Below, in pieces: positions 11,738 to 22,440 of a stretch of DNA of 64,000 bases. The stretch lies in the NCBI GenBank assembly GCA_034401135.1, contig JAWZSP010000011.1, forward strand, positions 372,001 to 436,000, given 5' to 3'. Numbering within the stretch: position 1 is the stretch's first letter; each line of letters opens with the position of its first letter. A program made the translations under genes and the position numbers. Source of the stretch: Volutella citrinella. Lineage: Eukaryota > Ascomycota > Sordariomycetes > Hypocreales > Nectriaceae. The notes beneath the pieces are model-generated. The model was not told the DNA's origin. It did no database searches and was given only the letters and a program-made list of their open reading frames with translations.

Positions 11738-12641
11738 TGAGAGAAGCCGGGCTGGAGTTTTGGCGTTCGGATTTATAGCGTTTGGAAGCATGTATGATAC
11801 CCTGATGACCAATGAGAACTAATATCTCCAACAAAGATTGATGTGAATATCCCGAGCCCCCTAGTAGGACCCATCGGCCTATGGGCAACAGAGCCCTGCT
11901 GGCCTGAATGCCACTCAGGCGCAAACCAACGGGTGCTAAGATCAGGCCACCACCATCAAACACTTCCAGCACCTGACAGCACGATGCCTTGCAGGGACTG
12001 AGCCCCCTCACACAGAAACTTCGCTCCCTGATCACGTTAGGATAAAATCCGCAAGGCGAGTAGGTGTATTGACCGAGCAAACAAGGGAGATGGCAACTGC
12101 CTCCTACCGCCAGCTCTTGTCTGCGACGATAGACAACTAGCTATAGGCCACAACAAGCACACTGACTAGGCACTGTCCTCATGGACGCCTTCTGTGCCTC
12201 AGGGTTATTTCGTATTCGGTGCGGTGTCCCACATCTTGCCGTCTAAAGTAAATTCTTCAATCGTTAGATCACGACATATAATACAGACTAATTTTCTTTG
12301 CAAGCCCAATGCTAGTCTCATATCAGACCCCAGGCTTGAGTATGCCTCATGCGCATGCGCCAGTCAATACATCAGCCCACAGCCTCGCATGAGGGCAGCC
12401 TTGACGCCTTGCCGAGCGCCTTGCATATTTACCCGGGCAACTGCGGCTGAGTAGGCTTAGCTTGTTTATTATGCTCCTGTGCGGGATATTTTGGAGTGGG
12501 CTGAGCCTCCCAACATCATTTCCTCCATTCCATGTCCTTCGCCTCATCGCCCATGCACCCCAGATTCTCATCGAGAGCACTGCAGATTCGCCGATCAGGA
12601 AACGAATTGGCCGTCAATCGATCGCGCGCAGCAATTACAAC
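11738..12641. other. Intergenic, upstream of the second NLR
   Basis: No supported gene. An open frame runs from 12462 into the NLR coding frame, but the ATG at 12642 is preferred because MAEGLGAAAAAAQFV is the usual kind of NLR N terminus. Confidence 0.5.
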
Positions 12642-15600
12642 ATGGCCGAGGGACTGGGGGCCGCTGCGGCTGCGGCGCAGTTCGTCAAGACGGCTGGCGT
12701 CATCGTCAAAATTGGGCTGGACATACACGACCAGTACAAGAACGCGCCCGAACGCATCCCACGGTGGACTCAACAGATGCAGGGTTATCAAAAGACTGTA
12801 TCCGTTCTCCGAAACACACCAGAGCTTGGCGATAAGAATTCTGCGTCCATAGAGAACATGAAGGGAATCGGCGACAAGCTATGCGCGATATTCAACGAGA
12901 TCTACGATGCCCAGAAAGATTCAGTCCATGAGCGACTCTGGGGAGCAGTTGTTGGATTGCGGAAGGAGAAAGAAGTCGATGAGCTGTTCGAGGAACTGGC
13001 AAGGATCATGGCTGGTCTGGATCTCGACATAGGCCTGGAGCATCTGTGAGTAAAGAACCCGTCACAGGAGACCTGGCAGGCCAGTTGATTTCTGTGAATA
13101 AACTGAATAATCTTGGTGAGAGCCATGCTGACAATTGAAAAGCCAGCAACAACGCACTTTAGTCTCAGAAGTGCGAAATATGCAAGACACGGCCCGGTTA
13201 AGTGAAAATGACCAATGCATACGAGCAATGTTCGTGACGGACTCGAAAAGGGACAGAGAGCGGATCATCGATACCAAGGGCCAGATCTGCCAAGGCACCT
13301 GCAAGTGGATTCTGTCCACGGAGACCTACAAGCGGTGGGAGACGACATCGCCCCATCTGCTGTGGATTTCAGCGCCCCCTGGCATGGGAAAGACCTTCAT
13401 GGCCATTTTCTTGTCGAAGCACCTTGAGAAATTGACAGAAGAGAGGACTGATACCCAAACAATCTACTTCTTCTGCGACAACAAGGACAAGGCACGGAAC
13501 ACGGGCGTTAGCATCCTCCGAGGCTTGCTGACACAGCTCGTGTCGCATCAACCTGATTTTGTCGACATCCTCCTGCCGCATTACAAGAGGGAAGGCGAGA
13601 ATCTCTTTAGCGACAAATCTTTCCAAACATTGTGGGACATCTTCGACAAGATAGTTGCCAAGTCAAATGCGACGACACTGTATTGTGTCATCGACGCATT
13701 GGATGAGTGTGAGGAAGAATCGACCCGAAGTCTACTGCGCCAGTTGAAAGACTTGGGAACAGCAAATGGGGGAGAATCACCGGTGAAACTGAAGCTCATC
13801 TGCCTAAGCCGAAGGTTTCCTGAACGCATACCATACTCTCTCGAGTCCTTCGAAAGGCTTGAACTGGACATGGAACCGGCAGGCAGGGTTGATGTTGAGC
13901 ACTTCATATCTGAGAGGGCCCACCAACTTGCCCACCAAAAGGCCATGGGTGACAAGCTACGATGGCACATGGAAGAGGTTCTGAGACAAAAATCGGAGAA
14001 CACGTTCCTGTGGGTGAGCTTCATGGTGCAGGATCTCCAAGAGAAGTCGGTCGAGGCGATTGAGACGGCCCTCCAACACCTGCCGTCGGGGCTTCCAGCT
14101 GTCTACGAGAGAATCTTGAGCGGAATCGACAACAGCAGGAGGGAGATGGTGGGAAAGATGCTGGGGTGGATCTTGATGGCCCAACGACCACTTCGAATAC
14201 CGGAACTCTGCGAAGCTGTCAAGATCAAAGACACAACCTATCTTGGCAGGGGAGAAGTTTGCAAAAGCCTCATCACAGCATGTGGGCATCTGCTGCTGAC
14301 GAGTAGAAATACAGAGCCTGTATGGCTCAACAAAGATGAGGAAGATGATGAAACGATGGCCGAGGATTGGTTCCTTGAGGTGACATTTCTGCACCAGAGC
14401 GCCAAGGACTATCTCATCAGGGCGGAGTACCCGCAGCCAATGGGTGCGCTCCAAGAGTCCATATCCGATCAGCTCGTCGCATACGTTTGTGCTGCTCCAT
14501 CCGGGAAGAAGAGTGACTGGTTCCCACCGTACATTTCTGGTGCGGAAATATCTCAGTTCCCCCTTGCTGAATACTCGCAAAAGCACTGGGTTGCGCATTT
14601 CAGAGAGCTTCCCCTGGAGGCGGTATCGCGCGTAGTCGGACAGAACAAGGATTTCTTTGGTCGAAAGTCGTGGCGGCGAAACGACTTCTTCAAGTGGCCG
14701 GTGAGAGAAGAATACGGGCCCATTCCCGTGCTGCACTTGGCCTGTCATCTAGGGCTGGCCAACCTGGCCGAGTGGTGCATCGGCGGAGGAGATCGGGCCA
14801 GCCACGGACGCATGGCGCTGTTCTCCTGGCGCACGTCAATGACGAGAAACAAGACACTGGTGAATCAGACGTGGGCACCTCGGGAGACATGGAGCCCATT
14901 GCAGCTGGCTTGCTGCGGCAGCCACGACGACATCGTGAAGCTTCTCCTCGAAGCGGGAGCAGATCCCATCCGCACTCCGAGAAGCGAGGAGACTGCCTTT
15001 GAATTATGTTTGCAGTACTGTAAGCCGCAGACATGGCGAGCAATGGCAGATATGAAACCCGTGCAGAAGTGGCTGCAGCAAGAGGCGCGCTTCGCCATGA
15101 GCCATGCCCTGTCCAGGGCAGCCTCTGATGGAAACACGGCAGCCTGTTGCTTCCTGATTGAGGAGCACAATTGGCACGTCGACGGGGTCGGTGCTTCTGA
15201 ATACAGGAGGCCTATCACGGCGGCGCTTGAGCGTGGCCATGTTGAACTCGCTCGCATGCTCCAGTCTAAGTGGCACGCCCGTACTGACAATCATCGGTAT
15301 CTACTCTGGCGTACTGCCGAGATCCTCAACCTTGACGAATTCCGGGCCGCAGTCCACCTGTTGCAAGAGTGGCAAGTCGATCCCAATGTAGTGGACGAAT
15401 CTGATTGCACTATTCTGTGCACACTATCATCCCATCCGATGGTGATTGCGCAGGTAACGTATTCTAAATTGCGCATCATGGTGGATTTGGGCGTTGACCC
15501 CAGGACACCCAACAATCAAGGATGCTCTCTGCTCCACTGTGCCGCATCCAAAGGAAACTTTGATCTTATCCTGGACAGGGACGCTTTGCAACTGATGATG

Positions 15601-15957
15601 CACCATAGCCAGGCCCATATTGACCAAACTTGCAACAGCGGCGAAACCGCGCTGCACCACATCGTCAACCACGCACTCTCGCGTTTAATGTTCCCGTATC
15701 ACCAAGATACGAGGACAGCCACTCTCGCTGCATTGGCTGCAGCGCGTCTCGTCGGGGTCGGTGCCGATCCACGTATCAAAGACGGTCAAGGCCGCTCCTG
15801 CGTGGACCTAGTCGGCAAGAAACAAGCAGAGCTGGCATTGTATCGCCGACAGAATCTAATAGGGAAGACGATGGAGGAGTTTCAAATGTGCGTGAGAGCG
15901 GTGGAGCACCTCTATAGCGCATTGCAGAGCGGTCAAGCGCGAGCACAAGACCCATAG
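12642..15957 (+). CDS. NLR/STAND receptor: helical N-terminal domain-NACHT-ankyrin
   Basis: Exons 12642-13045 and 13143-15957 with a 97-bp intron (GTGAGT...AAAAG) give 1072 residues and no internal stop. Residues 1-~135 form an Ala-rich then helical domain like the N-terminal domains of fungal STAND proteins. NACHT follows, with Walker A PPGMGKT at ~213-219 and Walker B YCVIDALDECEE at ~315-326. The region after the NTPase has the usual helical winged segment (LPAVYERIL...). From ~residue 664 there are diverged ankyrin-like repeats (LHLACHLGLANLAEW, LQLACCGSHDDIVKLLLEAGADP, LLHCAASKGNFDLIL). Unlike the neighbouring receptor, these repeats are degenerate and not homogenised. The expected role is cytosolic signal-responsive NTPase scaffolding in fungal recognition or cell death; ligand and effector are unknown. 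It is transcribed away from the other NLR. Confidence 0.88.
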
Positions 15958-18085
15958 GTGGGAAACCTATCCGGTTTGTATTCTCCCTCACATTATTTCT
16001 CCCTTATAATCTTCGGCTGCCCTGTCCTCATGGACGCCATGCATTTGATACGACAATCCACACCCTTCATTCCATCGCTACATGGACGCGTCCCAAAGAC
16101 ATACGTCCTTGTTGAACAGCCAAGCCACCCTCCGAACCCACCGCCGCCCGCCATCTGGATTGTCCTTCGGTGTGCGCTCTCTCTAACAGTCGATAGTGCG
16201 TTTGGCTATCTCTCGCTTGGCCACACACTGCAGAACCGCATGCCAAGGGGTTGCCATCCGGGCATCCAGGTGCCTAGGCGTTCATATCTATAAACATGGT
16301 CAACTCAAGCGACGATCAATACCACCAGCATTCCAAACATTTTACGCGTCCCGCTACCAAGTACTTCGCTCCAGCAATAGTCCAAGCAATGCCGTGGCTT
16401 GTATATAATTGTGGCGCCTAAAACTACTCAGATAGCACAGCAGCAAAGAAAAATCGTAGAACAGCTCGAGCAGGATAGAATCCTTATGCTAGAGAGATGA
16501 TGGTCAATTGACATAGCTAACAGCCGGGACGACAGTGAGTGGCTTGCCTCATACAGGCACCGCAAGACTCTCTGGGATTGCCCTAAGCTAGATCCAAGAT
16601 ACCTAGCACCATGGAATCACCGCCAACCGAGCTGGCGTCAACCATCCAGGCAGAGCACATCAACCTATCCACAGGCCCCGCAACTCTATCATCTCTGTGA
16701 CGACGGGCACTGCCAAGAAGGGTCAGAACACCCGGGGTTTCACTATTGCTGTCATCTCCGTTTTTGCGTCGGATTCTCCCCTAGCATGTAGGCGTTCTCA
16801 AATATATTGGTCTCCTTGCTACTTGTGCCTGCATGATTATGCCCAAGGTGTTGCTAGAAGTAGTCGGCGTGGTAAAACTTGGAAGAGCTGCACTCTCGCC
16901 ACTTATGAACTTCTTGCGCGCCGAGCCGCAATATGTCAGATCCAAGGAAGCTTGCAAACAATACAAGACTCACAGAAGTGAGGCACGACAGGCTTATTAA
17001 AGGCAAGCGATATCATCCATATCCAGACAGACATTAGAGTTAAGAACACACAGAAAAGGCTAGTCGCGTATCAGAGAAAGCAGCCAGGAGAGCTATGTGA
17101 TAATAATTAGGCCAAGGGCCTTTTATTGCTCTACCAGTTCTATCGGACCATACTTGGCCCGCATGTCTGCTGCCTCCACCTCTAATGGACCCTCATCCAG
17201 GTCTCCAACCCATCCGCCTACCAGAAGGATGCCTACAACAAGACCGCCCCCGCTACTAGCGCTTCACTAGCGTCAGCAACTAGATGCGCCAATGGCTGCT
17301 GTCTTGCCATCGGTTGTTGCTTCATTGTCGGCCGGGCTAGCATGACCGCTGTTGGCTGGGTTGTCGACATTTCTTCCATCACGGCGTGGCTTGGCTTGTT
17401 TTGGTGTTCATGCTGCGTTGCGTTGCGGCTTCGAAATGAAGAGCAGCAGCCTTGAGTGATGCCTGAGGAAAGACTTGTTCTCCCTGCGCCCGTGGCCACT
17501 GATCACCTGGCAGAGATTAGTCATCCGATTCAAGTCAGAACATCGGTGGCGGGAAAACCTCAAGGCCGAACAAATGCTCTTCGTACCAAACCAATTTTCT
17601 TCTTGGACGATAAAGTGGCACCACGTGTGAGCTGATTCTTCCCATGAGGGTGGCATATTTGGTAGTGGAGAACTTGACAATGTCCAGAGAGAGGATAGTC
17701 AAGTCCACAAGGTTACCTAGCGCGTCCGGGTACATGGCGACTAGTCCAACTGTTGCACTAAAAAGTGGGCGCCACACACACTGTGCAGCAAACGGGCTTT
17801 GTACTCTGTTCAACACCAACTTTGGCCAAAATGAAGAACATCAAGCTGAACGGGGAGCTCAGAATTCCCTGAGCCGAACGGGGGCTTGATGAGTATGTGG
17901 ACTACCTGGAGCGAGAGCACGTCTTAGTTGATTCGGAGCGGAATAACTTGTTCCGCTTACTTTGCCCAACACATCTACTATTTAGCTTCACAAGCCCCAC
18001 CCGAATTCCCCGCACGACTCCTCCCACAACCTTACCGAATTCACCACTATCCACAACGGGTGGATGCCATGGTCTTGATCCCAAT
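15958..18085. other. 2.1-kb intergenic, possible degraded sequence
   Basis: No gene is supported. Short open stretches on both strands lack recognisable domains and are full of stops. A frame open from 17897 joins the zinc-finger gene but is Pro/Thr/Ser-rich and precedes the first finger; it could be a longer N terminus or untranslated leader. Confidence 0.4.
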
Positions 18086-19042
18086 ATGTACAAGTGCGAC
18101 GCCTGCCTAGACGCTTTCTACAGCGAAGCACGACTCAAGGGCCACATGGACGCCTATGGCCACTGGCCGGAGTGCGAGACCTGCCCGCGAACCTTCTTTA
18201 CACAAAGGGCCTGTGACCAACACATGAACGACACACGTCATTGGGCACCGCGCTTCAATTGCGAGACTTGCACGAAGGACTTCTGCTCCCAGAACGCAGC
18301 GAACCAGCATATGACGGATGTCGGTCACTGGGTGCCCAAAGTTCGGTGTGACACATGCCCGAAGAAGTTCTTCACCCAGGAATCGGCAAAGCAACATATG
18401 CAGGACCTAGGGCACTACAATAACTATTGCAAAACTTGTGAGAAGCAATTTCGGAATGATAATGAACTGCGAATGGCGAGTAACTTTCTTTCCTCACTTG
18501 AATATATGGTATACTGACACTTGCGCCTGTAGCACCTCAATTCGAAGGCTCACCGTGGAAACAACATTCAGTGCCCTTTTTGCAAGCAAAACCACACCTC
18601 TGCCACGGGGCTTACTCACCACCTCGAGTCCGGCTCGTGCCGTAGCGCCCCAAAGCTTAATCGCGAAACCATCCTCAGCATGGTTCGTAAGCGTGATCCA
18701 AATGGCGTCATCACCAGCAAGCAAATTGAGGGGCCTAGGGTAAAGCACGTGAAATACACAGTTACCGAACGAGCATTCAATGGATCCTACTGGGAATGCT
18801 ATATCTGCCACAACGAGTTTGCTACGTCTAACTCCTTGAATGCACATATCAACTCACCAGTCCACAAGGAAAAGGCATACCATTGTCCGAACACAAAGAT
18901 CCAGTGCAAGAAGCAGTTTGTTACTTTAGCTGGACTTTTTAATCACTTGGAGAGTGAGGCTTGCGCGTTTATGAGGTTTGAGAAGGTGCAACATGAGTTT
19001 AGAGGCATTCTTCAGGGACGGAAGCTCATCGCGATCTCGTAA
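18086..19042 (+). CDS. C2H2-type multi-zinc-finger protein
   Basis: Exons 18086-18475 and 18533-19042 encode 299 residues. Six C2H2 fingers and two C2HC variants run along almost the whole protein (CDACLDAF...H, CETCPRTF...H, CETCTKDF...H, CDTCPKKF...H, CKTCEKQF...H, then CPFCKQNH, CYICHNEF, and a final one ending in Cys). The intron 18476-18532 (57 bp) begins GCGAGT and ends TGTAG, a GC-AG intron. The only GT-type alternative nearby shifts the frame, while the GC donor joins NELRM to HLNSKAH, exactly completing the fifth finger. The start at 18086 lies 3 codons before the first Cys; an in-frame ATG at 17897 would add 63 residues. Probable nucleic-acid binding; targets unknown. Confidence 0.82.
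18476..18532 (+). other. GC-AG intron
   Basis: Donor ATG|GCGAGT, acceptor TGTAG|CAC. Splicing here restores a canonical zinc finger across the junction. Confidence 0.75.
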
Positions 19043-19857
19043 CGTGCAACGATCCTTGCTGTCTCTGCGACTCTATTCCGTCGGCTGTAAGCCCGATGGT
19101 TCACCTCAAGTGTGAGAATGAATACTAGTTTGACGATTGGTAGTAGTTTAGCCAGAGATTGATCATATTTACTAGCAATCTTACCTCTTGCCCTGACTTC
19201 TTTATATTTCTTTAAAGAATTTGCTCTGTCTGTCATATCTGACCTTGTTACGGCTCGATGGAATACCCACTGCCGATTGCGTATCTTTATATCTTTCAGA
19301 CAGTCAGTTCAAGCCACATGTGTAGGTGTTCGATGCTTTCATATTAACGGACCGCTGGCCCACGCTTGAGATTTCTTAAGAGATCAGTTGATCTACAAAC
19401 AGTGTGAGCTAGTTGCCAGCACTACTGAGCGTGAAGTTATTTTGCAGCGGAATGCAGTACATTAGTGTCAACTATAAGAAGCACGTCGTATCATCCTGCA
19501 GTAATGCTCGTTTACCAGAAGACAATGACTTCTTCGACACTCAGCTTGCGGTAACCCATTTGCTTGATCTGTCGGGGAAAAAGGCATGGATATGACACAG
19601 GGGGTAGATGAAGACTCAAGTCAAGAGGACCTGGCTGAGTATGTCTGTGCTCATGTAGCTCACTATACTAAGAGCAGCATGGAATCGCTCACGCAGTCTT
19701 CTCTAAGCAGACGCTTATACACGGAATTCGCCCGCAAATACCGCCCTCGCTATCGAAATATCCTGATCAAAGACTCGGGCGCACTAAGTTCGCTTATGCA
19801 GGCCCTCTGGTTTGTTCTTGGTATCATCTCTATGTGTTCTTACTCGCTTATTGGGCA
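19043..19857. other. Intergenic
   Basis: No supported gene. The plus-strand open frames here have no recognisable domain and are partly antisense to the neighbouring kinase-like remnant. Confidence 0.4.
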
Positions 19858-20100
19858 CTAACGGTTCTGAAGGTCAAAGTTAACCCACATTACCCCATTA
19901 GTCTCTGGATTAAATAATATATTCTCGATACGAACATCCTCATGCACCACTCCCTTTCGATGTATTACCTATAGCGAGCGTATAGCTGCGTTCTGCAGTG
20001 ACTTGTTCTCATCAGCAACCTCAGCCTTGTCTAACCTGTTGCCTCCCCATGACAAAAATGTCATATGTACCACATAAACTCGGACACTTTCCCAGTACGG
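19858..20100 (-). pseudogene. Fungal protein-kinase-like gene fragment (copy 1)
   Basis: Minus-strand reading gives HMTFLSWGGNRLDKAE, then a TAG at 19969-19971, then RKGVVHEDVRIENILFN and VNFDLQNR before a stop at 19858-19860. This matches the catalytic-loop (HxDxxxxN) and DF(D/E) regions of a dispersed fungal kinase-like family, in which LLSWGG and GVVHGDVRPENVLF are typical. The in-frame TAG replaces an expected Gln. The N-lobe is absent, so it is a remnant with no product expected. Confidence 0.6.
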
Positions 20101-20235
20101 AAGAACGTAGCGTACTTAATTATATACTGCTAGAGAGCGGTAAATTTGCGCGCACTCTACTATATCAACGAGGTTGACGTGAAGTTTACAAATCATCTGT
20201 ATAACTTAGTTCCTTATCCTATAGCCATAGATCAG

Positions 20236-20850
20236 TCATAGTGTCCTGCTCACTTTCTTTCTTTCCCTCCTCGATCGTGGCTGTTTTTGATTACTTGCCC
20301 TCCCACCTCTTCTTCTCCGCCGCCGTGGGCCCCGGAGGTACTGCAGCAATGATGCCAGGTATCCGCCGTCCTTCCTCGCCTCCTCCATATTGATCCTATG
20401 TTCATCCTGGAGCGTGTAGTTGCGGAACGCTTCGAAATCATGCCACACTTTGACCTCCTTGCGCGTCCGTCGCGCGTCGATCAGGTCTACAATGTTGACA
20501 AGCGTGTTCTTCAGGTGCTCCTTGCATTCGGCGATGGAGTCGCTCGGAGGTATACCGACCTCATGGCAAAGGGTTTGATACCCTTTGAGTTTCTCTTCTT
20601 CGGTGATCTCTTCTTCCGTATCGTCGAGTGGCTGCGATTGAGAAAAGTAGTGCAACTTAAGTTCCTGGCGCATTGCAATGGTGCGCTCCCTAGTGTACAG
20701 CTGGGAGCCGGGGATCCAGTTCTGGGATGACGCGAGGCGGGCAAATTCATGGTCGAATGACGCGTCATCGTTGGGTGTAAAGTTTTCAAATTTGGCGAAG
20801 TGGGATTGAGATGATGGCGGGAGATTCAGATCCTCTCCGTTAACGGACAT
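20236..20850 (-). CDS. Conserved small fungal protein of unknown function
   Basis: A single exon of 204 residues opens with ATG at 20850. It resembles a widely duplicated fungal family of ~200 residues with a shared layout: F.NF.PN..A....EF.RLA....W near the N terminus, a central GYQTLCHEVGI block, a VNIVDLIDARR block, then LQYLRGPRRRRRR and a basic tail. The basic tail (RRRRRRGGR and RSRRERKK) suggests nuclear or nucleic-acid contact, but this is inference. The frame is intact although it lies among gene fragments. No biochemical role is known to me. Confidence 0.7.
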   Translation of the reverse strand: MSVNGEDLNLPPSSQSHFAKFENFTPNDDASFDHEFARLASSQNWIPGSQLYTRERTIAMRQELKLHYFSQSQPLDDTEEEITEEEKLKGYQTLCHEVGIPPSDSIAECKEHLKNTLVNIVDLIDARRTRKEVKVWHDFEAFRNYTLQDEHRINMEEARKDGGYLASLLQYLRGPRRRRRRGGRASNQKQPRSRRERKKVSRTL

Positions 20851-21429
20851 TTTGATTTTGGGGACTAATTATCCCTACGAAAGGTTGGTAGAGAGAGGGA
20901 TGGACATAAAATACCCAACGGCTTGGAGTACGTACCGCGATTTGACACGTGGTTACTCTGGTATGGTGCGCCACAGTCCAGCAGAGTGCTAACCTACGCG
21001 AGGGGCTGGGGCATCTTATTGATAGCCGTACGCTACAAAGCTGCCAACAGGGCGGCTGGGCCAGACTGAATAAATCAATCAACCAATGGCGGACGACGAA
21101 CTCCCAATTCCACGTGGTGTCCGCTGGGAACTCTCAGGGAAACAGTTCGGCTGCCTCTGAATCCCAGGAGGAGCTCACCAAGACCGCGATGGTCCTCTGT
21201 CAACAACGCGTCGTCACGTCGAAAATCCACCTCCGAGCCTCACGAAGCACCAAAACATTACAGCCACAGTACGGTAAAGGGATTTGCGTCCCCTTTTGAC
21301 TATGCCCTTGATGGGAAATGGACTTGAGTACTCCATCTTCCTGCCCGACAACGATTTACGGCCTCTGAGGGTGACGAGTACGCGCGAAGGCCGGGACGGA
21401 CGAGACAATATGGTCAAGCAAGCCTAGAG
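20851..21429. other. Spacer without recognisable gene
   Basis: Nothing convincing. The last ~130 bp may be upstream sequence of the adjoining LINE fragment. Confidence 0.4.
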
Positions 21430-21893
21430 TATATGGGACCATCCAATGCTTCAACAGTCTACGCCGCGGAGCTGAAGGGAATAATACTGGCGCTGCAAGT
21501 ACTGCGTGACGTGCATGCAACCAGGGTGCCCCCGGAAAGAGCGCCATCTTCACGACAACCAAGCCGCCACCCAAGCTCTACAGGACCCCAAGACTCCGTC
21601 GGGACAATATCTCTTGACGGGGGCCATCCAAGAGCTGGATACCTTCGAAGCCAAGGAATGAGGCGGCAGACCAAGCGGCAAAGGAAGCGGCCGGATACGA
21701 CTTAATCACAGGAGCGCTATGCGGACCGCAAATCGATGCCGACACACTACGGACCCTGATCGCAAACGCAAAACTCACCATCCGTCAAGCCATGTAAGAC
21801 GAGTGGGGGATAGCGTGGGACACGGCCAAGCACGGCAGAGAGCTATACAAGCTCGGGGCACGACCAGGAAAAGCGACACTTGACAAGCATCGA
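21430..21893 (+). mobile_element. Tad-like LINE retrotransposon fragment (RNase H domain)
   Basis: The plus strand reads GPSNASTVYAAELKGI, then after a one-base shift IFT-NQAA and SGQYLLTGAIQELD, then after a second shift NEAADQAAKEAAGYDL and DEWGIAWDTAKHGREL. These are the RNase H blocks (acidic Glu in AAEL, Asp/Asn-Gln-Ala-Ala, and the His/Asn-Glu-Ala-Ala-Asp region) at the end of ORF2 in fungal Tad-clade LINEs. A TAA after RQAM sits where Gln is expected. The reverse transcriptase and endonuclease are absent. The fragment ends abruptly where the kinase-like fragment begins. Confidence 0.65.
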
Positions 21894-22175
21894 GTCCGCC
21901 CAAAGCTAGGAGTAGTCCCGCACAACGTAGACCAAGACGACAATGACGATAGTAGCGACGTGGGTGGCAAGTCCCCAGAAGGCCAATCCCACCTTGGCCG
22001 AGGGTATTTGCGCCGTGATGAGGACTATTATCCTTCTCCCGCAGAGAGAAGCGGCTCCAGTAGCAAAGCCCGTTCAAAGTCAATCATTCTCACCCTTTAG
22101 GTCTCTGAGTTGAATAGCATGGTTTCCCCTCGCACGTCCGTATGCACCACTCCCTCTCGGTCAATGTTCTTCGAT
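21894..22175 (-). pseudogene. Fungal protein-kinase-like gene fragment (copy 2)
   Basis: Minus strand reads EGVVHTDVRGETMLFNSET, a stop, then MIDFERALLLEPLLSAG followed by two stops and an RRKYPRPRWDW tail. It is the same family and segment as the remnant at 19858-20100 (catalytic loop and DFE motif) but keeps more of the C-terminal tail. It is fused at its 5' side to a patatin-like fragment. Confidence 0.55.
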
Positions 22176-22440
22176 CGACCGTAATCCGGAGGCCGCCTAG
22201 CATGATGGCGATCATGTCGAAGTAGTCGCATGGCTTGGGCGGGGCGTCGGGGTCGATGGTAGACATAAGATGTTGCAGAATCATGAGCGACGATAAGCCG
22301 TGAATACCGCCGCCATCCAGGGCAGTTGATCCAGCGGGTGTTTGCCTGTTGGTGGTGAAGGCTATAGTTGACGGCAATCATATCAGTGAATGAGCTTGAT
22401 GTTGCTTCCATCTTATTATCATATGATTCAGTTTCTACAT
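22176..22440 (-). pseudogene. Patatin-like phospholipase N-terminal fragment
   Basis: Minus strand reads LDGGGIHGLSSLMILQHLM and PPKPCDYFDMI then AIMLGGLRI, matching the glycine-rich oxyanion-hole motif and following helix of fungal patatin-like phospholipases. The nucleophile elbow (GxSxG) that belongs between DMI and AIMLG is missing, so a short internal deletion has removed the catalytic Ser. The reading then passes straight into kinase-like sequence. Non-functional remnant. Confidence 0.65.

Noticed and set aside
11478..12080. Minus-strand open frame of 200 codons overlapping the nuclease-like gene
   Set aside because: Its second half is antisense to the PD-(D/E)XK domain and the rest lacks any protein-like signal.
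13957..14748. Minus-strand open frame of 263 codons inside the second NLR
   Set aside because: Antisense to the NACHT gene; composition follows the sense codons.
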